Positions 1 through 7,308 of a stretch of 25,872 bases of DNA are shown one piece after another. The stretch is from SG8-32-3 sp964514055 (GTDB lineage Archaea; Thermoproteota; Bathyarchaeia; Bathyarchaeales; Bathycorpusculaceae): contig CAZEPB010000023.1 in the NCBI GenBank assembly GCA_964514055.1, positions 1 through 25,872 of the forward strand. Reading direction: 5' to 3'. Under the pieces are notes generated by a model. It saw only the letters and a program-made list of their open reading frames with translations. It did no database searches and was not told the origin of the DNA. Made by a program: the position numbers and the translations under genes. The number at the start of each line of letters is the position of its first letter. Within the stretch, counting starts at the first letter, position 1.

Positions 1-98
1 AATTAACAGAGAGGTTTGGAAACCAATACGAAGAATACAAGAAGAAAGTCCCAAAGTTTTTTCCCAAACCTCGAAGAAAGAAAACCGCACGAAAATAA
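1..98 (+). CDS. 3' end of an isoprenylcysteine/phospholipid methyltransferase-like membrane protein (partial)
   Basis: The window opens inside a plus-strand reading frame (first full codon at position 3, TAA at 96-98). The 31 visible residues include LTERFGNQYEEYKKKVPKFF followed by a basic tail. A C-terminus of the form 'ERFG-x-x-YEEYKKxVPxFxP' is typical of the isoprenylcysteine carboxyl methyltransferase / phospholipid methyltransferase (ICMT/PEMT) membrane family, in which this segment follows the last membrane helix and lies on the cytoplasmic side. The catalytic part is outside the window, so substrate and full identity cannot be judged. The assignment rests on this short tail only. Confidence 0.5.
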   Translation, partial: LTERFGNQYEEYKKKVPKFFPKPRRKKTARK

Positions 99-140
99 TC
101 AACCGTTAACAAGCTGCGACACGATTAAGAGCAACTGATA

Positions 141-180
141 TGCTCTGAACAATCTATAGCCCCCCTTATATATAGATACC
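141..180. repeat. Intergenic repeat copy 1 (C6-containing gapped palindrome)
   Basis: About 37 nt beginning TGCTCTGAACAATCTATAG, then six C, then TTATATATAGAT. It matches a second copy at 7249-7284 with two substitutions and one 1-nt length difference. The arms ATCTATA (152-158) and TATAGAT (171-177) are perfect inverted repeats around a C-rich centre, so a hairpin is possible. Both copies lie beyond the stop codon of a minus-strand gene. Function unknown: it could be a 3'-end signal, a regulatory site or a small mobile repeat. Confidence 0.6.
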
Positions 181-338
181 CGACGTTTGAAATCAGTTTT
201 TGAAAATCACATTAACTTTTAGTTTAGATTTTAGGATTAAATTTTGATCCCAACCCCTCTTACTCTTATCCTCATACCCTCTTTCTCTTAACTACTTACA
301 TATCTCACATATCACGCAGAAACTAAGAGACAAGGAAA

Positions 339-1190
339 TCAGTTTTTGCGTTTCTTGAAGTAGACCAGCAGACCCACGCCTACCACGGCAACCGTGGCTA
401 TAGAAGCAGCTACGACAAGCGTTGTTGGGAAAGGCTCTGGTACATCTACGGTGAAATAAGTGATTTCGGAACCTCCAGTGTTTCCAGCCACATCAGTTGC
501 GTAGATAGTTACATTATGGTCTCCGTTTGGCAAGCCTGCTAAAGTCATGTTCCCACTTATGGTCACGTTGTTTTTCCCGTCTAAACTGTATATGACATGC
601 GAAAATGACTCGCTTACTGCAAAATCTAACGAAACATCAGGTGTGTTGTAAGTTCTATTCTCTAAAGATAGTATTGATACTTTTGGCGAAGTAGTATCAA
701 CGACGAAAAAAACTGTTGAAGTATCATTGATGTAAAAATCGTTCCTTGTCATCGGATTTGAACTGTTATAAGCAGGAATGTATGACCCTTCTTCTGCCGC
801 GTGGACTATTATGCTATGATTTCCGTCAGGTACGTCCGTCAGATTAAAGGAGAACTCGGTTAGTTCAGGGTTAATCCACTGGTCGTATTGCTTCCAGTCT
901 GCTTTATATCCAGCGTCATAAATATTCAGGTAAGAACCAGTGGTTGAGTGTCCAACGCTTATAGTGAAGTTGAGAAAAAAACTGTTGTTGGGAAACATTG
1001 TGTTGTTTTCTGGGGATAGTATTGAGATTTCAGGTGGTTCAGTGTTGCTGTCTGGAGGTACGTTACCCAAATAGATATAGGGATTTGCCCTTCCTGAGTT
1101 GACGAGCTGTGACCCAATCGTTGCTGACAATAGAAGCAATGAAATGAAAGTTACTTTTGGTAATGGCTTAATTTTCACTGGCTGTCCCAC
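339..1190 (-). CDS. Surface-exposed protein with Ig-like domains and C-terminal membrane anchor
   Basis: The 283-residue protein has an N-terminal hydrophobic segment (about residues 12-30) that looks like a signal peptide. It is followed by a Thr/Ser/Asn-rich extracellular part with two probable beta-sandwich (Ig-like/Big-type) units, roughly residues 50-165 and 166-248. At least ten N-x-S/T sequons are visible, as expected for an archaeal S-layer-associated glycoprotein. The C-terminus has a PEPFPTT motif near residue 251, one membrane helix (about 256-277) and a basic KKRKN end. This is the architecture of sortase/archaeosortase-type tails or of simple tail anchors. The start is GTG at 1190; an in-frame GTG at 1178 is an alternative. 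Two dyad sequences lie 38-85 nt upstream. No enzymatic motif is seen; adhesion or an envelope role is inferred. Confidence 0.7.
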   Translation of the reverse strand: MGQPVKIKPLPKVTFISLLLLSATIGSQLVNSGRANPYIYLGNVPPDSNTEPPEISILSPENNTMFPNNSFFLNFTISVGHSTTGSYLNIYDAGYKADWKQYDQWINPELTEFSFNLTDVPDGNHSIIVHAAEEGSYIPAYNSSNPMTRNDFYINDTSTVFFVVDTTSPKVSILSLENRTYNTPDVSLDFAVSESFSHVIYSLDGKNNVTISGNMTLAGLPNGDHNVTIYATDVAGNTGGSEITYFTVDVPEPFPTTLVVAASIATVAVVGVGLLVYFKKRKN

Positions 1191-1227
1191 TTAAAATTGG
1201 GTTGTTTCTGCTGTAAAAGCGTTTTTA

Positions 1228-1278
1228 TCAAGGTTTCTTGACAAAACGGCTCAGAGTTAGTCAAGATTTCTTGACTAA
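1228..1278. promoter_or_regulatory. Two operator-like dyads, TCAAGRTTTCTTGAC, spaced 33 bp
   Basis: The 15-mer TCAAGGTTTCTTGAC (1228-1242) recurs as TCAAGATTTCTTGAC (1261-1275) with one difference. Each is a dyad (TCAAG...CTTGA). The second extends to 10-bp perfect arms, TTAGTCAAGA (1257-1266) and TCTTGACTAA (1269-1278). A start-to-start spacing of 33 bp is close to three helical turns, so two dimers would bind on the same DNA face. The position just upstream of the surface-protein gene (start 1190) fits an operator for that gene. Confidence 0.55.
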
Positions 1279-1420
1279 GACTGTTTATGCTTACCTATGC
1301 CTGTAGAATATGAGTTAAAATATAATACCTATGCTTTTCTCGCTTGCAGAGGAATGCAACGCTTTTATTCTTTAGTGCAGTGGTCGCGCGACGAGTTGAG
1401 TAAAATTAAGCCTGTTAGAA

Positions 1421-1458
1421 AAAAGACCTTGACGACGCATATTAATCAAGGCTTTTTT
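1421..1458. terminator. Possible bidirectional hairpin terminator downstream of nadX
   Basis: Inverted repeat CCTTGA (1427-1432) / TCAAGG (1446-1451), flanked by an A-run (about 1419-1424) and a T-run (1453-1459). Read on the minus strand it lies about 35-65 nt after the nadX stop and ends in a T-rich run, as expected for archaeal U-tract termination. The stem is short and the loop is 13 nt, so the T-run is probably the effective part. Confidence 0.35.
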
Positions 1459-1484
1459 TATATTCACCCTATTATCGGCAATCA

Positions 1485-2237
1485 TCAGGTTTTCAGTAGT
1501 TTCTGTAGCAGTTTTATGGCTGACCATGCAGCCAGCGCGCTGGTTCGTGGGTTCTCGGGATGTGGGTCGTTCGCGAACCGCAGGAACATCTCGCCGAATC
1601 GCCACTTAACCTGAAACTCATGGGTGTTGCGTTGCACCGCGGGGTCTGAAACCACTTGCACCTTGACTTTTGTGGGTTTAACGGTTAAAGCCAGAGTAGC
1701 GGCAACGTTCATTTCCCGTGGATAAAGCCTTGCTGCCTCTTCGGCACTGCCTTCGTACACGACTTTTGGTTCTTTGTTATTCAGGTCAAATGCGCGGGGA
1801 TTTTTCCGCGACGTAAGAACAACCTCGTCTACTCCAGCTAAAGCCGCACTGGAAAGCGCATCTAATCCGCCGATAGCGCCAGAGGGCACGTGAACCTTGC
1901 TGCTCTGCACGTTCAAGTCTAATAGGGCGCCTGTGCTCATCACAATCAAGTCGATGCCCGCAGAGGTGATGCGCTCCACGTATTCTCTGGCAGCCTGCTG
2001 TGACGCCGCTTCCACTATGACATTGGGCTTAAGCCTGAGCATCTCATCCAAGCTTGACACGACAGTCACAGGAAAACGCAGGGAATTTTTGAGTTTCTCC
2101 GCTTTTTCTCCCGCATAATCGTAAAGAATCAACTCGTCGCACACGACTAGTTTTCGCTCCGCGGCTTCAGCGATTAGTGTGCCGATGGCGCCGCAGCCTA
2201 TTATGCCAACTTTCTTTGACTCAGGATTTTCTCTCAT
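1485..2237 (-). CDS. nadX: L-aspartate dehydrogenase (NAD biosynthesis)
   Basis: The enzyme oxidises L-aspartate to iminoaspartate with NAD(P)+, feeding quinolinate synthase (NadA) in de novo NAD synthesis; it replaces the FAD-dependent oxidase NadB in many archaea and anaerobes. The 250 residues match the usual length. An N-terminal Rossmann motif GCGAIG is at residues 14-19, VEAAS at 75-79, the family signature SGAIGGLD at 119-126, and the C-terminal NDPHPENP block at 223-230 carries the conserved His. The ATG at 2237 follows the valS stop by 15 nt, with GGGCGAG as a likely ribosome binding site, so it is probably co-transcribed with valS. nadA and nadC are not in the window. Confidence 0.88.
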   Translation of the reverse strand: MRENPESKKVGIIGCGAIGTLIAEAAERKLVVCDELILYDYAGEKAEKLKNSLRFPVTVVSSLDEMLRLKPNVIVEAASQQAAREYVERITSAGIDLIVMSTGALLDLNVQSSKVHVPSGAIGGLDALSSAALAGVDEVVLTSRKNPRAFDLNNKEPKVVYEGSAEEAARLYPREMNVAATLALTVKPTKVKVQVVSDPAVQRNTHEFQVKWRFGEMFLRFANDPHPENPRTSALAAWSAIKLLQKLLKT

Positions 2238-2252
2238 AATTCTCGCCCTTTT

Positions 2253-4715
2253 TCAGTATTCAATTTGGAAGGACACGTCATACGGGCTGATTTGTCTGCC
2301 GTCACTCCGCTTTTCTGGATGAACTCTAACTTTGGCAATTTTAAGAGTTCCAGTGAGGTCTTCTCTGACCGAATTGATTACGTTCGCGGTCTCTGCGCTT
2401 CCAGAATAGATATCTAAAGTTTTGACGGATGCGTTAAGTGGCAACTTCCTCTCCGCCTTGTCTTGTCGAACCCCACTCATGATTGCCATAATGAGGTCTC
2501 CATTCTTTTCCACAGTCTCATTCTCTAGTGCAGGACTGTACTCGGGCCAAGGCGAAATCTGCAAGCTCTTGAATCCCTTGTCTTTAGCATACATACACTG
2601 GTAAATTTCCTCAGTCAAATGCGGAGTCATTGGTGCCAGCAACTGCAGAACGCGATAAAGAACCTCATAAAGTGTATACTGAGCCGCAAGCTTCTTTGCT
2701 GAACCATACACGTCAGGATTGTATAACTTATCCTTTACAGCTTCTATATAATAGTCACAGAATAAGTGCCACGTGAAATTGCGAATCTCCTCCACAGCGA
2801 CGTTGAATTGGCACTTCTCCATAGCTTCAGTCACTTTCCGCGTTAGCTTTTCCGCCTTGCTCAAAATCCACTTGTCCAAGGGCTGAAGCTCAAACTCAAC
2901 CGTTTCGCTGGGCGCATAGCCTTCCAAGAGTTTAATGGCAAATTTTGACACGTTCCACAATTTAACAAGAAAACGCCTGCCATACTCTACGTCTGGCCAC
3001 CTGAAAGGAATATCTGAGCCTGTAGCGCCGCCTGCCGCAGCCCACTGACGCGTGGCGTCCGACCCGTACTTGCCTAAAACTTCAGGTGCCGCAACATAGT
3101 TCTTAAGCGACTTGCTCATTTTTCTGCCGTCTGAACCCAGAACCATGCCGTTTATGAGGCAGCTTTTGTAAGGCGTCTCGCCAAACAGCGCCAAGTGCCG
3201 AACCATCAGGTAATACGCCCAAGTCCGAATAATGTCTATGCCTGACGGATGCACATCAGCGGGAAAAAGCCTGTGCCAATCTTCACGGTCTGGCCAGCCA
3301 GCATGCACCGCACACGTGATTGAGCTATCCATCCACGTGTCAAACACATCACGCTCGGGAACAAACTCTTGGCTGCCGCATTTCGGACATTTATCTATGT
3401 GAGGATTTTCCAGTTTCGGGTCTATCGGAACCCAGCTCTCCTCCGCTAGGAGTACTTCGCCGCAGCTCTTGCAGTACCACACAGGTATGGGCGTGGCAAA
3501 CACGCGTTGGCGACTAATCACCCAATCCCAATCCAGAGACCTTGCCCAATCAATCAAGCGCGTCTTCATGTAATCAGGATACCAAACAACTTCGTTAGCG
3601 GTTTTTTCCACCTCATCGGTTAACGCGCGTGTTTTCATGAACCACTGCTTGTGCTCAAGAATCTCAACGTGTGTCTTGCAGCGGTCGCAAACTCCGACTT
3701 CATGGGCGAGCTGCTCAGACTTCTCCAATAACCCAGCAGCGGCAAGATCGTCAACTATGGCTTTTCTGGCTTGGTTTATGGTTAAGCCAGCGTATTTGCC
3801 GCCGTTCTCGTTAATCCTGCCATTTTCGGTTAGAAGCTTGATGACGGAAAGCTTGTGCTTGATCACAGTTTTCACGTCTTCCTTGTCGCCGTACGTGCAA
3901 ATTTGAACCACGCCAGTGCCGAAGCCGGGGTCAACTGCTTCATCGCCGATAATCGTCACGGTGCGGTTGACTATGGGCACGATTATTTTTTTGCCGATGT
4001 ACTTCTTGAAACGTTCATCTTCAGGGTTCACTTCAACCGCAACGCAGGCAGGAATGAACTCGGGTCTTGTTGTGGCAATCAGCAAGTATTCGCTACTTCC
4101 TTCTAGCGGAAAACGGATGTAGTGAAGTGCACCCTGCCGCTTTTCGTAGTCCACCTCAGCGTCTGCAATAGCCGTTTCGCAGCGTGGACACCAGTTCACT
4201 GGATGCGTTCCTTGGTACATGTAGCCTTTTTTATGCAAGAGTATGAAGCTGAGTTGCGTCCTGCGCCAATAGTCAGGGTCCATGGTGCGGTACTCGGTTG
4301 TCCAGTCTATGCTGCAACCCAGTTTCAGGATGGCGTCTTTCATTATGGCGATGTACTTTTCGATGAGTTGCTCGCACCACCTGCGGAACTGGTCGGGTGG
4401 CACATCTCGCTTTCGGATGTTATGCTCTTTTTCAACTTGTATTTCGATGCTTAAGCCGTGGCAATCCCAACCCTGCGGGAAAAGAACGTTGAAACCGCGC
4501 ATGCGCTTGTAACGCGCGACGATGTCGAAGTAGGTCCAGTTCAAGATGTTGCCCATGTGAAACTCGCCAGACGGATAAGGCGGTGGAGTGTCGATGCTGT
4601 ACATGGGTCTGTGCGTGTCGTTCCAGTCGAAATGGTATATGCCCATTTCTTCCCATTTCTGCTGCCACTTCCGCTCGATTTCCACGAAGTTGTATTTTTT
4701 TGGCAGAGGCTGCAT
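2253..4715 (-). CDS. valS: Valyl-tRNA synthetase, archaeal type
   Basis: Class Ia synthetase that charges tRNA-Val. At 820 residues it is of the shorter archaeal kind, without the long C-terminal coiled coil of many bacterial ValRS. The HIGH-equivalent is HMGN (53-56) after PPPYPSGEF, and KMSKS is at 532-536 in GRKMSKSLKN. The CP1 editing domain has the ATTRPE motif (about 214-219) that deacylates Thr-tRNA-Val. Four CxxC pairs (CPRC 176-179, CDRC 343-346, CKSC 415-418, CPKC 443-446) suggest structural zinc sites. An anticodon-binding helical domain occupies about 610-760. The start ATG at 4715 faces the divergent thiT riboswitch, and nadX follows 15 nt after the stop. It appears intact. Confidence 0.96.
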   Translation of the reverse strand: MQPLPKKYNFVEIERKWQQKWEEMGIYHFDWNDTHRPMYSIDTPPPYPSGEFHMGNILNWTYFDIVARYKRMRGFNVLFPQGWDCHGLSIEIQVEKEHNIRKRDVPPDQFRRWCEQLIEKYIAIMKDAILKLGCSIDWTTEYRTMDPDYWRRTQLSFILLHKKGYMYQGTHPVNWCPRCETAIADAEVDYEKRQGALHYIRFPLEGSSEYLLIATTRPEFIPACVAVEVNPEDERFKKYIGKKIIVPIVNRTVTIIGDEAVDPGFGTGVVQICTYGDKEDVKTVIKHKLSVIKLLTENGRINENGGKYAGLTINQARKAIVDDLAAAGLLEKSEQLAHEVGVCDRCKTHVEILEHKQWFMKTRALTDEVEKTANEVVWYPDYMKTRLIDWARSLDWDWVISRQRVFATPIPVWYCKSCGEVLLAEESWVPIDPKLENPHIDKCPKCGSQEFVPERDVFDTWMDSSITCAVHAGWPDREDWHRLFPADVHPSGIDIIRTWAYYLMVRHLALFGETPYKSCLINGMVLGSDGRKMSKSLKNYVAAPEVLGKYGSDATRQWAAAGGATGSDIPFRWPDVEYGRRFLVKLWNVSKFAIKLLEGYAPSETVEFELQPLDKWILSKAEKLTRKVTEAMEKCQFNVAVEEIRNFTWHLFCDYYIEAVKDKLYNPDVYGSAKKLAAQYTLYEVLYRVLQLLAPMTPHLTEEIYQCMYAKDKGFKSLQISPWPEYSPALENETVEKNGDLIMAIMSGVRQDKAERKLPLNASVKTLDIYSGSAETANVINSVREDLTGTLKIAKVRVHPEKRSDGRQISPYDVSFQIEY

Positions 4716-4788
4716 GCATCAACGTTCTCCGTCACGTTTCTAGGCTTTAGGAAAATTAAAATACCACTAAATAACATTATCCCTTCAA

Positions 4789-4883
4789 GGTTTCGGGGAG
4801 CTGGGAACGTGACCCGGCTGAGAGGACAACTGAATCGTTGTCGACCCAATGAACCTGAACCAGATAATACTGGCGGAGGGAAA
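4789..4883 (+). promoter_or_regulatory. TPP riboswitch (THI-box) controlling thiT
   Basis: The conserved thiamine-pyrophosphate aptamer elements are present in order: CGGGG (P2 5' side, about 4794-4798), P3 arms CTGGG/CCCGG, the pyrimidine-binding CTGAGA (4818-4823), a facultative hairpin GACAAC/GTTGTC (4825-4842), GACCC closing P2 (4843-4847), ACCTGA (4853-4858), P4/P5 CCAG-ATAATA-CTGG (4860-4873) and the terminal CGGAGGGAA (4874-4882). TTTC (4791-4794) can pair with GAAA (4880-4883) as P1. GGAGGG (4875-4880) is also the Shine-Dalgarno sequence for the ATG at 4886, so TPP binding should mask the ribosome site directly. The downstream gene is a thiamine transporter, which confirms the ligand. 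Confidence 0.93.
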
Positions 4884-4885
4884 AA

Positions 4886-5413
4886 ATGACAGAAGCAAGT
4901 CTTAGTGCTCAAAGAGTAAAGATTCTGGCAGAAGCAACAATTTTCATTGCTTTGACGATTGTGCTGAAGGATGTTTTGCCGCCAATCTACCATATGCCCC
5001 AAGGAGGTTCTGTTACAATCGCTGGGTTAGTGCCGCTTCTATGGTTTGCATTGCGCAGAGGCTTAAAATACGGAGTTTTCGCAGGCGTCGTGTACGGATT
5101 GATTCACGCTTTCCTTCCAGGGTCCTACATAATCCATCCAGTGCAAGGTTTGCTGGACTATCCGTTGGCTTTCGCTGCCTTAGGTTTAGCAGGTGCCGTC
5201 AAAAAGATACCGGTGGTTGGAATTGCAGTAGGAATAGTTGGAAGGTTTCTCTGCTCGTTCGCAGCAGGCATGGTGTTCTTCACATCATTTTCCATCGACG
5301 GCGTAACCGCTTCAGCAATCTACAATGGAACGTACCTTATTCCAGAATTTGTCATCACAACAATCGTCATATACATACTGCTCAAAAGAAAACTGCTAAA
5401 CATCTACATGTAA
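4886..5413 (+). CDS. thiT: Thiamine transporter ThiT (ECF S component)
   Basis: Integral membrane substrate-binding subunit of a group II ECF transporter for thiamine. The 175 residues form about six hydrophobic segments. ThiT/YuaJ-family signatures are clear: PQGGS at 38-42, followed by an amphipathic LLWFALRRGLKYG stretch, and HPVQGLLDYPLAF at 84-96, the region whose residues contact thiamine in the characterised family. The ATG at 4886 sits 5 nt after the SD GGAGGG, which is part of the TPP aptamer, so expression should fall when thiamine pyrophosphate is plentiful. EcfA/EcfT energising subunits are not encoded nearby; group II S components usually share a module encoded elsewhere. Confidence 0.93.
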   Translation: MTEASLSAQRVKILAEATIFIALTIVLKDVLPPIYHMPQGGSVTIAGLVPLLWFALRRGLKYGVFAGVVYGLIHAFLPGSYIIHPVQGLLDYPLAFAALGLAGAVKKIPVVGIAVGIVGRFLCSFAAGMVFFTSFSIDGVTASAIYNGTYLIPEFVITTIVIYILLKRKLLNIYM

Positions 5414-5430
5414 CGCCCTTTACCTCCCTT

Positions 5431-5464
5431 CTTTTTTTGTGCTCTATTTACCGTGAAAAAAAAT
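5431..5464. terminator. Convergent T-tract terminators between thiT and fdhD
   Basis: The 57-nt gap between the convergent thiT and fdhD stops holds T7 at 5432-5438 (plus strand, after thiT) and A8 at 5456-5463, which reads as T8 on the minus strand after fdhD. Archaeal RNA polymerase terminates at U-tracts without a strong hairpin, so each tract can end one of the transcripts. Confidence 0.5.
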
Positions 5465-5470
5465 AGAAAA

Positions 5471-6256
5471 TTAAAGAACAATTCTTTCCGGGGAACAGTA
5501 AATATTCATACGCTTTCCACGCACAAAACCCGCCAAAGTCAAGTTCGCCGCTTCAGCCATGGCAACACCAGAATCCAACGCGGCACCCAAAGAAGCCACA
5601 ATCGGCAAACCAACCTTAGAGGCTTTAAAGATAATGTCGCCTGATAACCTTCCAGTTGAAGTCAGAAAACATTCGCCGAAGCGGGTTTGTTTAAGCGCAG
5701 CCATGCCGATTACTTTGTCCACGGCGTTGTGACGACCAACATCCTCAGCCAACGCCACCAGAGAACCATCAGCTGTGTAGATGGCGGCTGCGTGTACTCC
5801 GCCAGTTTTCCTAAAGACTTCCGCTTTGAAGTTCAGCTGGTTGACGGAGTTGAAGACGATTTCAGCTTTGACTTTCAAGTTTGAGGTTACTTTTGCGGGT
5901 TTTCGTTGATACTGGTAAATTGATTGTTCACCGCAGGCTGAGGTGACAACGCGCTGGTGAAGCCGCGAAAGGCTTAGCCGTTCGTCAACGTTGACTTCGG
6001 CTTTCAGCTTTACGTAGCAGGTGCCTTCGGTTTCTTTCAGGTTTACTTCTTCTATTTCCGCGGTTGATTTGAGAATGCCTTCTGAAAGCAGGTGTCCCAC
6101 TGCCATCTCCTTCAGATTTAAAGGCGAACACAGAATTGTTGCCCAGTACGTCGTGTTCACAAACAGGTGTAGCGGCTTTTCTTCGGCTACGTAGTCAGCT
6201 ACTTTTTTTGAGGTTTTCGCGGAGAGGTCAATCTTGTCTATTTTCACTTTGCGCAT
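5471..6256 (-). CDS. fdhD: FdhD-family sulfurtransferase for Mo/W-bis-PGD enzymes
   Basis: FdhD passes sulfur from a cysteine desulfurase to the molybdenum/tungsten bis-pyranopterin cofactor before its insertion into formate dehydrogenase. The 261 residues cover the family: SPLNLKEMAVGHLLSEGIL (44-62), FRKTGGVHAAA, the signature EDVGRHNAVDKVIG, STGRLSGDI and the C-terminal FVRGKRMNIY. The Cys motif reads TSACGEQS (C108), whereas the well-known form is CGVCG; only the first Cys is kept. It lies 12 nt after the mptN-like gene, probably in one operon. No classical fdh gene is in view, but FwdB (21806-23266) is a formate-dehydrogenase-like Mo/W-bis-PGD subunit and a plausible client; this is an inference. 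Confidence 0.9.
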   Translation of the reverse strand: MRKVKIDKIDLSAKTSKKVADYVAEEKPLHLFVNTTYWATILCSPLNLKEMAVGHLLSEGILKSTAEIEEVNLKETEGTCYVKLKAEVNVDERLSLSRLHQRVVTSACGEQSIYQYQRKPAKVTSNLKVKAEIVFNSVNQLNFKAEVFRKTGGVHAAAIYTADGSLVALAEDVGRHNAVDKVIGMAALKQTRFGECFLTSTGRLSGDIIFKASKVGLPIVASLGAALDSGVAMAEAANLTLAGFVRGKRMNIYCSPERIVL

Positions 6257-6268
6257 GGCAATTCACGT

Positions 6269-7147
6269 TTACCGTTTTAGCTCGGACAGGATAAAGCGCA
6301 CAATCTCTTCGGCGACGTTGACTTTCGTGACCATCTGCAAGCCTTTCCAGCCAGGTTGACTGTTCACGTCAACTATCACTGGACCTTTCGGACCTTCAAG
6401 GATGTCGACACCTGCGATTTTGCAGCCAACAGCCTTGACGGATTTGACGGCTAAATCCTCAAGTTCCTTGTTAAGCTCCAAAGGAGCTGGTCTGGCGCCT
6501 TGGCTGTAGTTTGTTTTCCAGCTTTCTGAGACACGTCGCATTGCCGCTATCACACGGTCGTCGACAACGAATGCGCGGATATCAGAGTAGCCGTGGGGCA
6601 CGAATTCTTGGATGTAGATTACGCCGTGGTGGAAGGTTATTGCTTTGAAAACTGTTGACGCGATTTCTGAGTCGACAACACGGGTTGCGCCTATGCCTCT
6701 TGAACCGAAAAGGGGCTTAACCACCACATCTCCACCTAACTCGGCGAAAGCCTTCAGTGCTTCGTTCACGCTTTCTGTTGCCACCGTGCGAGGCACAGGC
6801 ATGCCATTATCTTCCAGAATGGCGAGAATGTCGTATTTGTCGACGCAGTGTTCTATGGCTTCAGCTGGGTTTATGACGAGGAAGCCTTGGCGTTCAAGCT
6901 TGTAGAGCATATCCATTCTGAAAACCAGTTCTTCTAGGGAACCTCGTCCAATGGGGCGGATTACGAGGGCGTCTAGCTCTTCCAGCAGTTGTGTTTCGTT
7001 GACTTTGAAGTAGGGTTTTTGCCCGAGCTGCGCAATCAGTTTTGGAAACGTAAAACATTCGTAGGCGATGCCGTGTTTGGTCAGCGTTTCTCTCAGTTGG
7101 GTGCTGCTCCAAGCTTCCATGTTGCGGGTTGCGATTCCGATTTTCAA
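6269..7147 (-). CDS. mptN: ATP-grasp glutamate ligase, probably tetrahydromethanopterin:alpha-L-glutamate ligase
   Basis: RimK-type ATP-grasp ligase of 292 residues. RPIGRGSLEELVFRMDML (about 64-81), INPAEAIEHCVDKYD (about 97-111) and the ATP-binding GGDVVVKPLFGSRGIGATRV loop are visible, with metal-ligand residues in VDILEG...IVDVNSQPGW near 245-270. The RPIGRGSLEE block resembles MptN (MJ0620 type), which adds glutamate to H4MPT to give tetrahydrosarcinapterin; related paralogues are CofF (F420) and LysX. H4MPT-pathway genes elsewhere in the window favour MptN. The start is TTG at 7147, supported by GGAAGG 7 nt upstream. It appears to be the first gene of an operon with fdhD. Confidence 0.72.
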   Translation of the reverse strand: MKIGIATRNMEAWSSTQLRETLTKHGIAYECFTFPKLIAQLGQKPYFKVNETQLLEELDALVIRPIGRGSLEELVFRMDMLYKLERQGFLVINPAEAIEHCVDKYDILAILEDNGMPVPRTVATESVNEALKAFAELGGDVVVKPLFGSRGIGATRVVDSEIASTVFKAITFHHGVIYIQEFVPHGYSDIRAFVVDDRVIAAMRRVSESWKTNYSQGARPAPLELNKELEDLAVKSVKAVGCKIAGVDILEGPKGPVIVDVNSQPGWKGLQMVTKVNVAEEIVRFILSELKR

Positions 7148-7248
7148 AAGCGAACCTTCCTTGGCTGTTTATTCTACAAGAGATGCAGATTGTTTTTGCT
7201 CTTAAAGTTTCCGTGAGAAAAAGCCTTGGCTCGGGTCGTGTTCTCTGG

Positions 7249-7284
7249 TGCTCGGAACAGTCTATAGCCCCCCTTTATATAGAT
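7249..7284. repeat. Intergenic repeat copy 2
   Basis: TGCTCGGAACAGTCTATAG, six C, then TTTATATAGAT; second copy of the element at 141-177. TCTATA (7261-7266) and TATAGA (7278-7283) form inverted arms. It lies just past the stop codon of the flavodoxin gene on the minus strand and about 100 nt upstream of mptN. Confidence 0.6.
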
Positions 7285-7308
7285 TGAAGCCGTGAGTGAA
7301 CCGTGCAG

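Noticed and set aside
1297..1614. Plus-strand open frame of 105 codons
   Set aside because: It overlaps the 3' end of nadX on the other strand, contains the terminator-like hairpin, has no good ribosome site and its protein is low-complexity without a recognisable family.
4458..4889. Plus-strand open frame of 143 codons running into the thiT start
   Set aside because: Its first part is antisense to valS and its end is the TPP aptamer, which explains the sequence constraint; the protein is not family-like.
4541..5002. Minus-strand open frame of 153 codons over the riboswitch and thiT start
   Set aside because: Antisense to the aptamer and thiT and overlapping valS; composition typical of a shadow frame.
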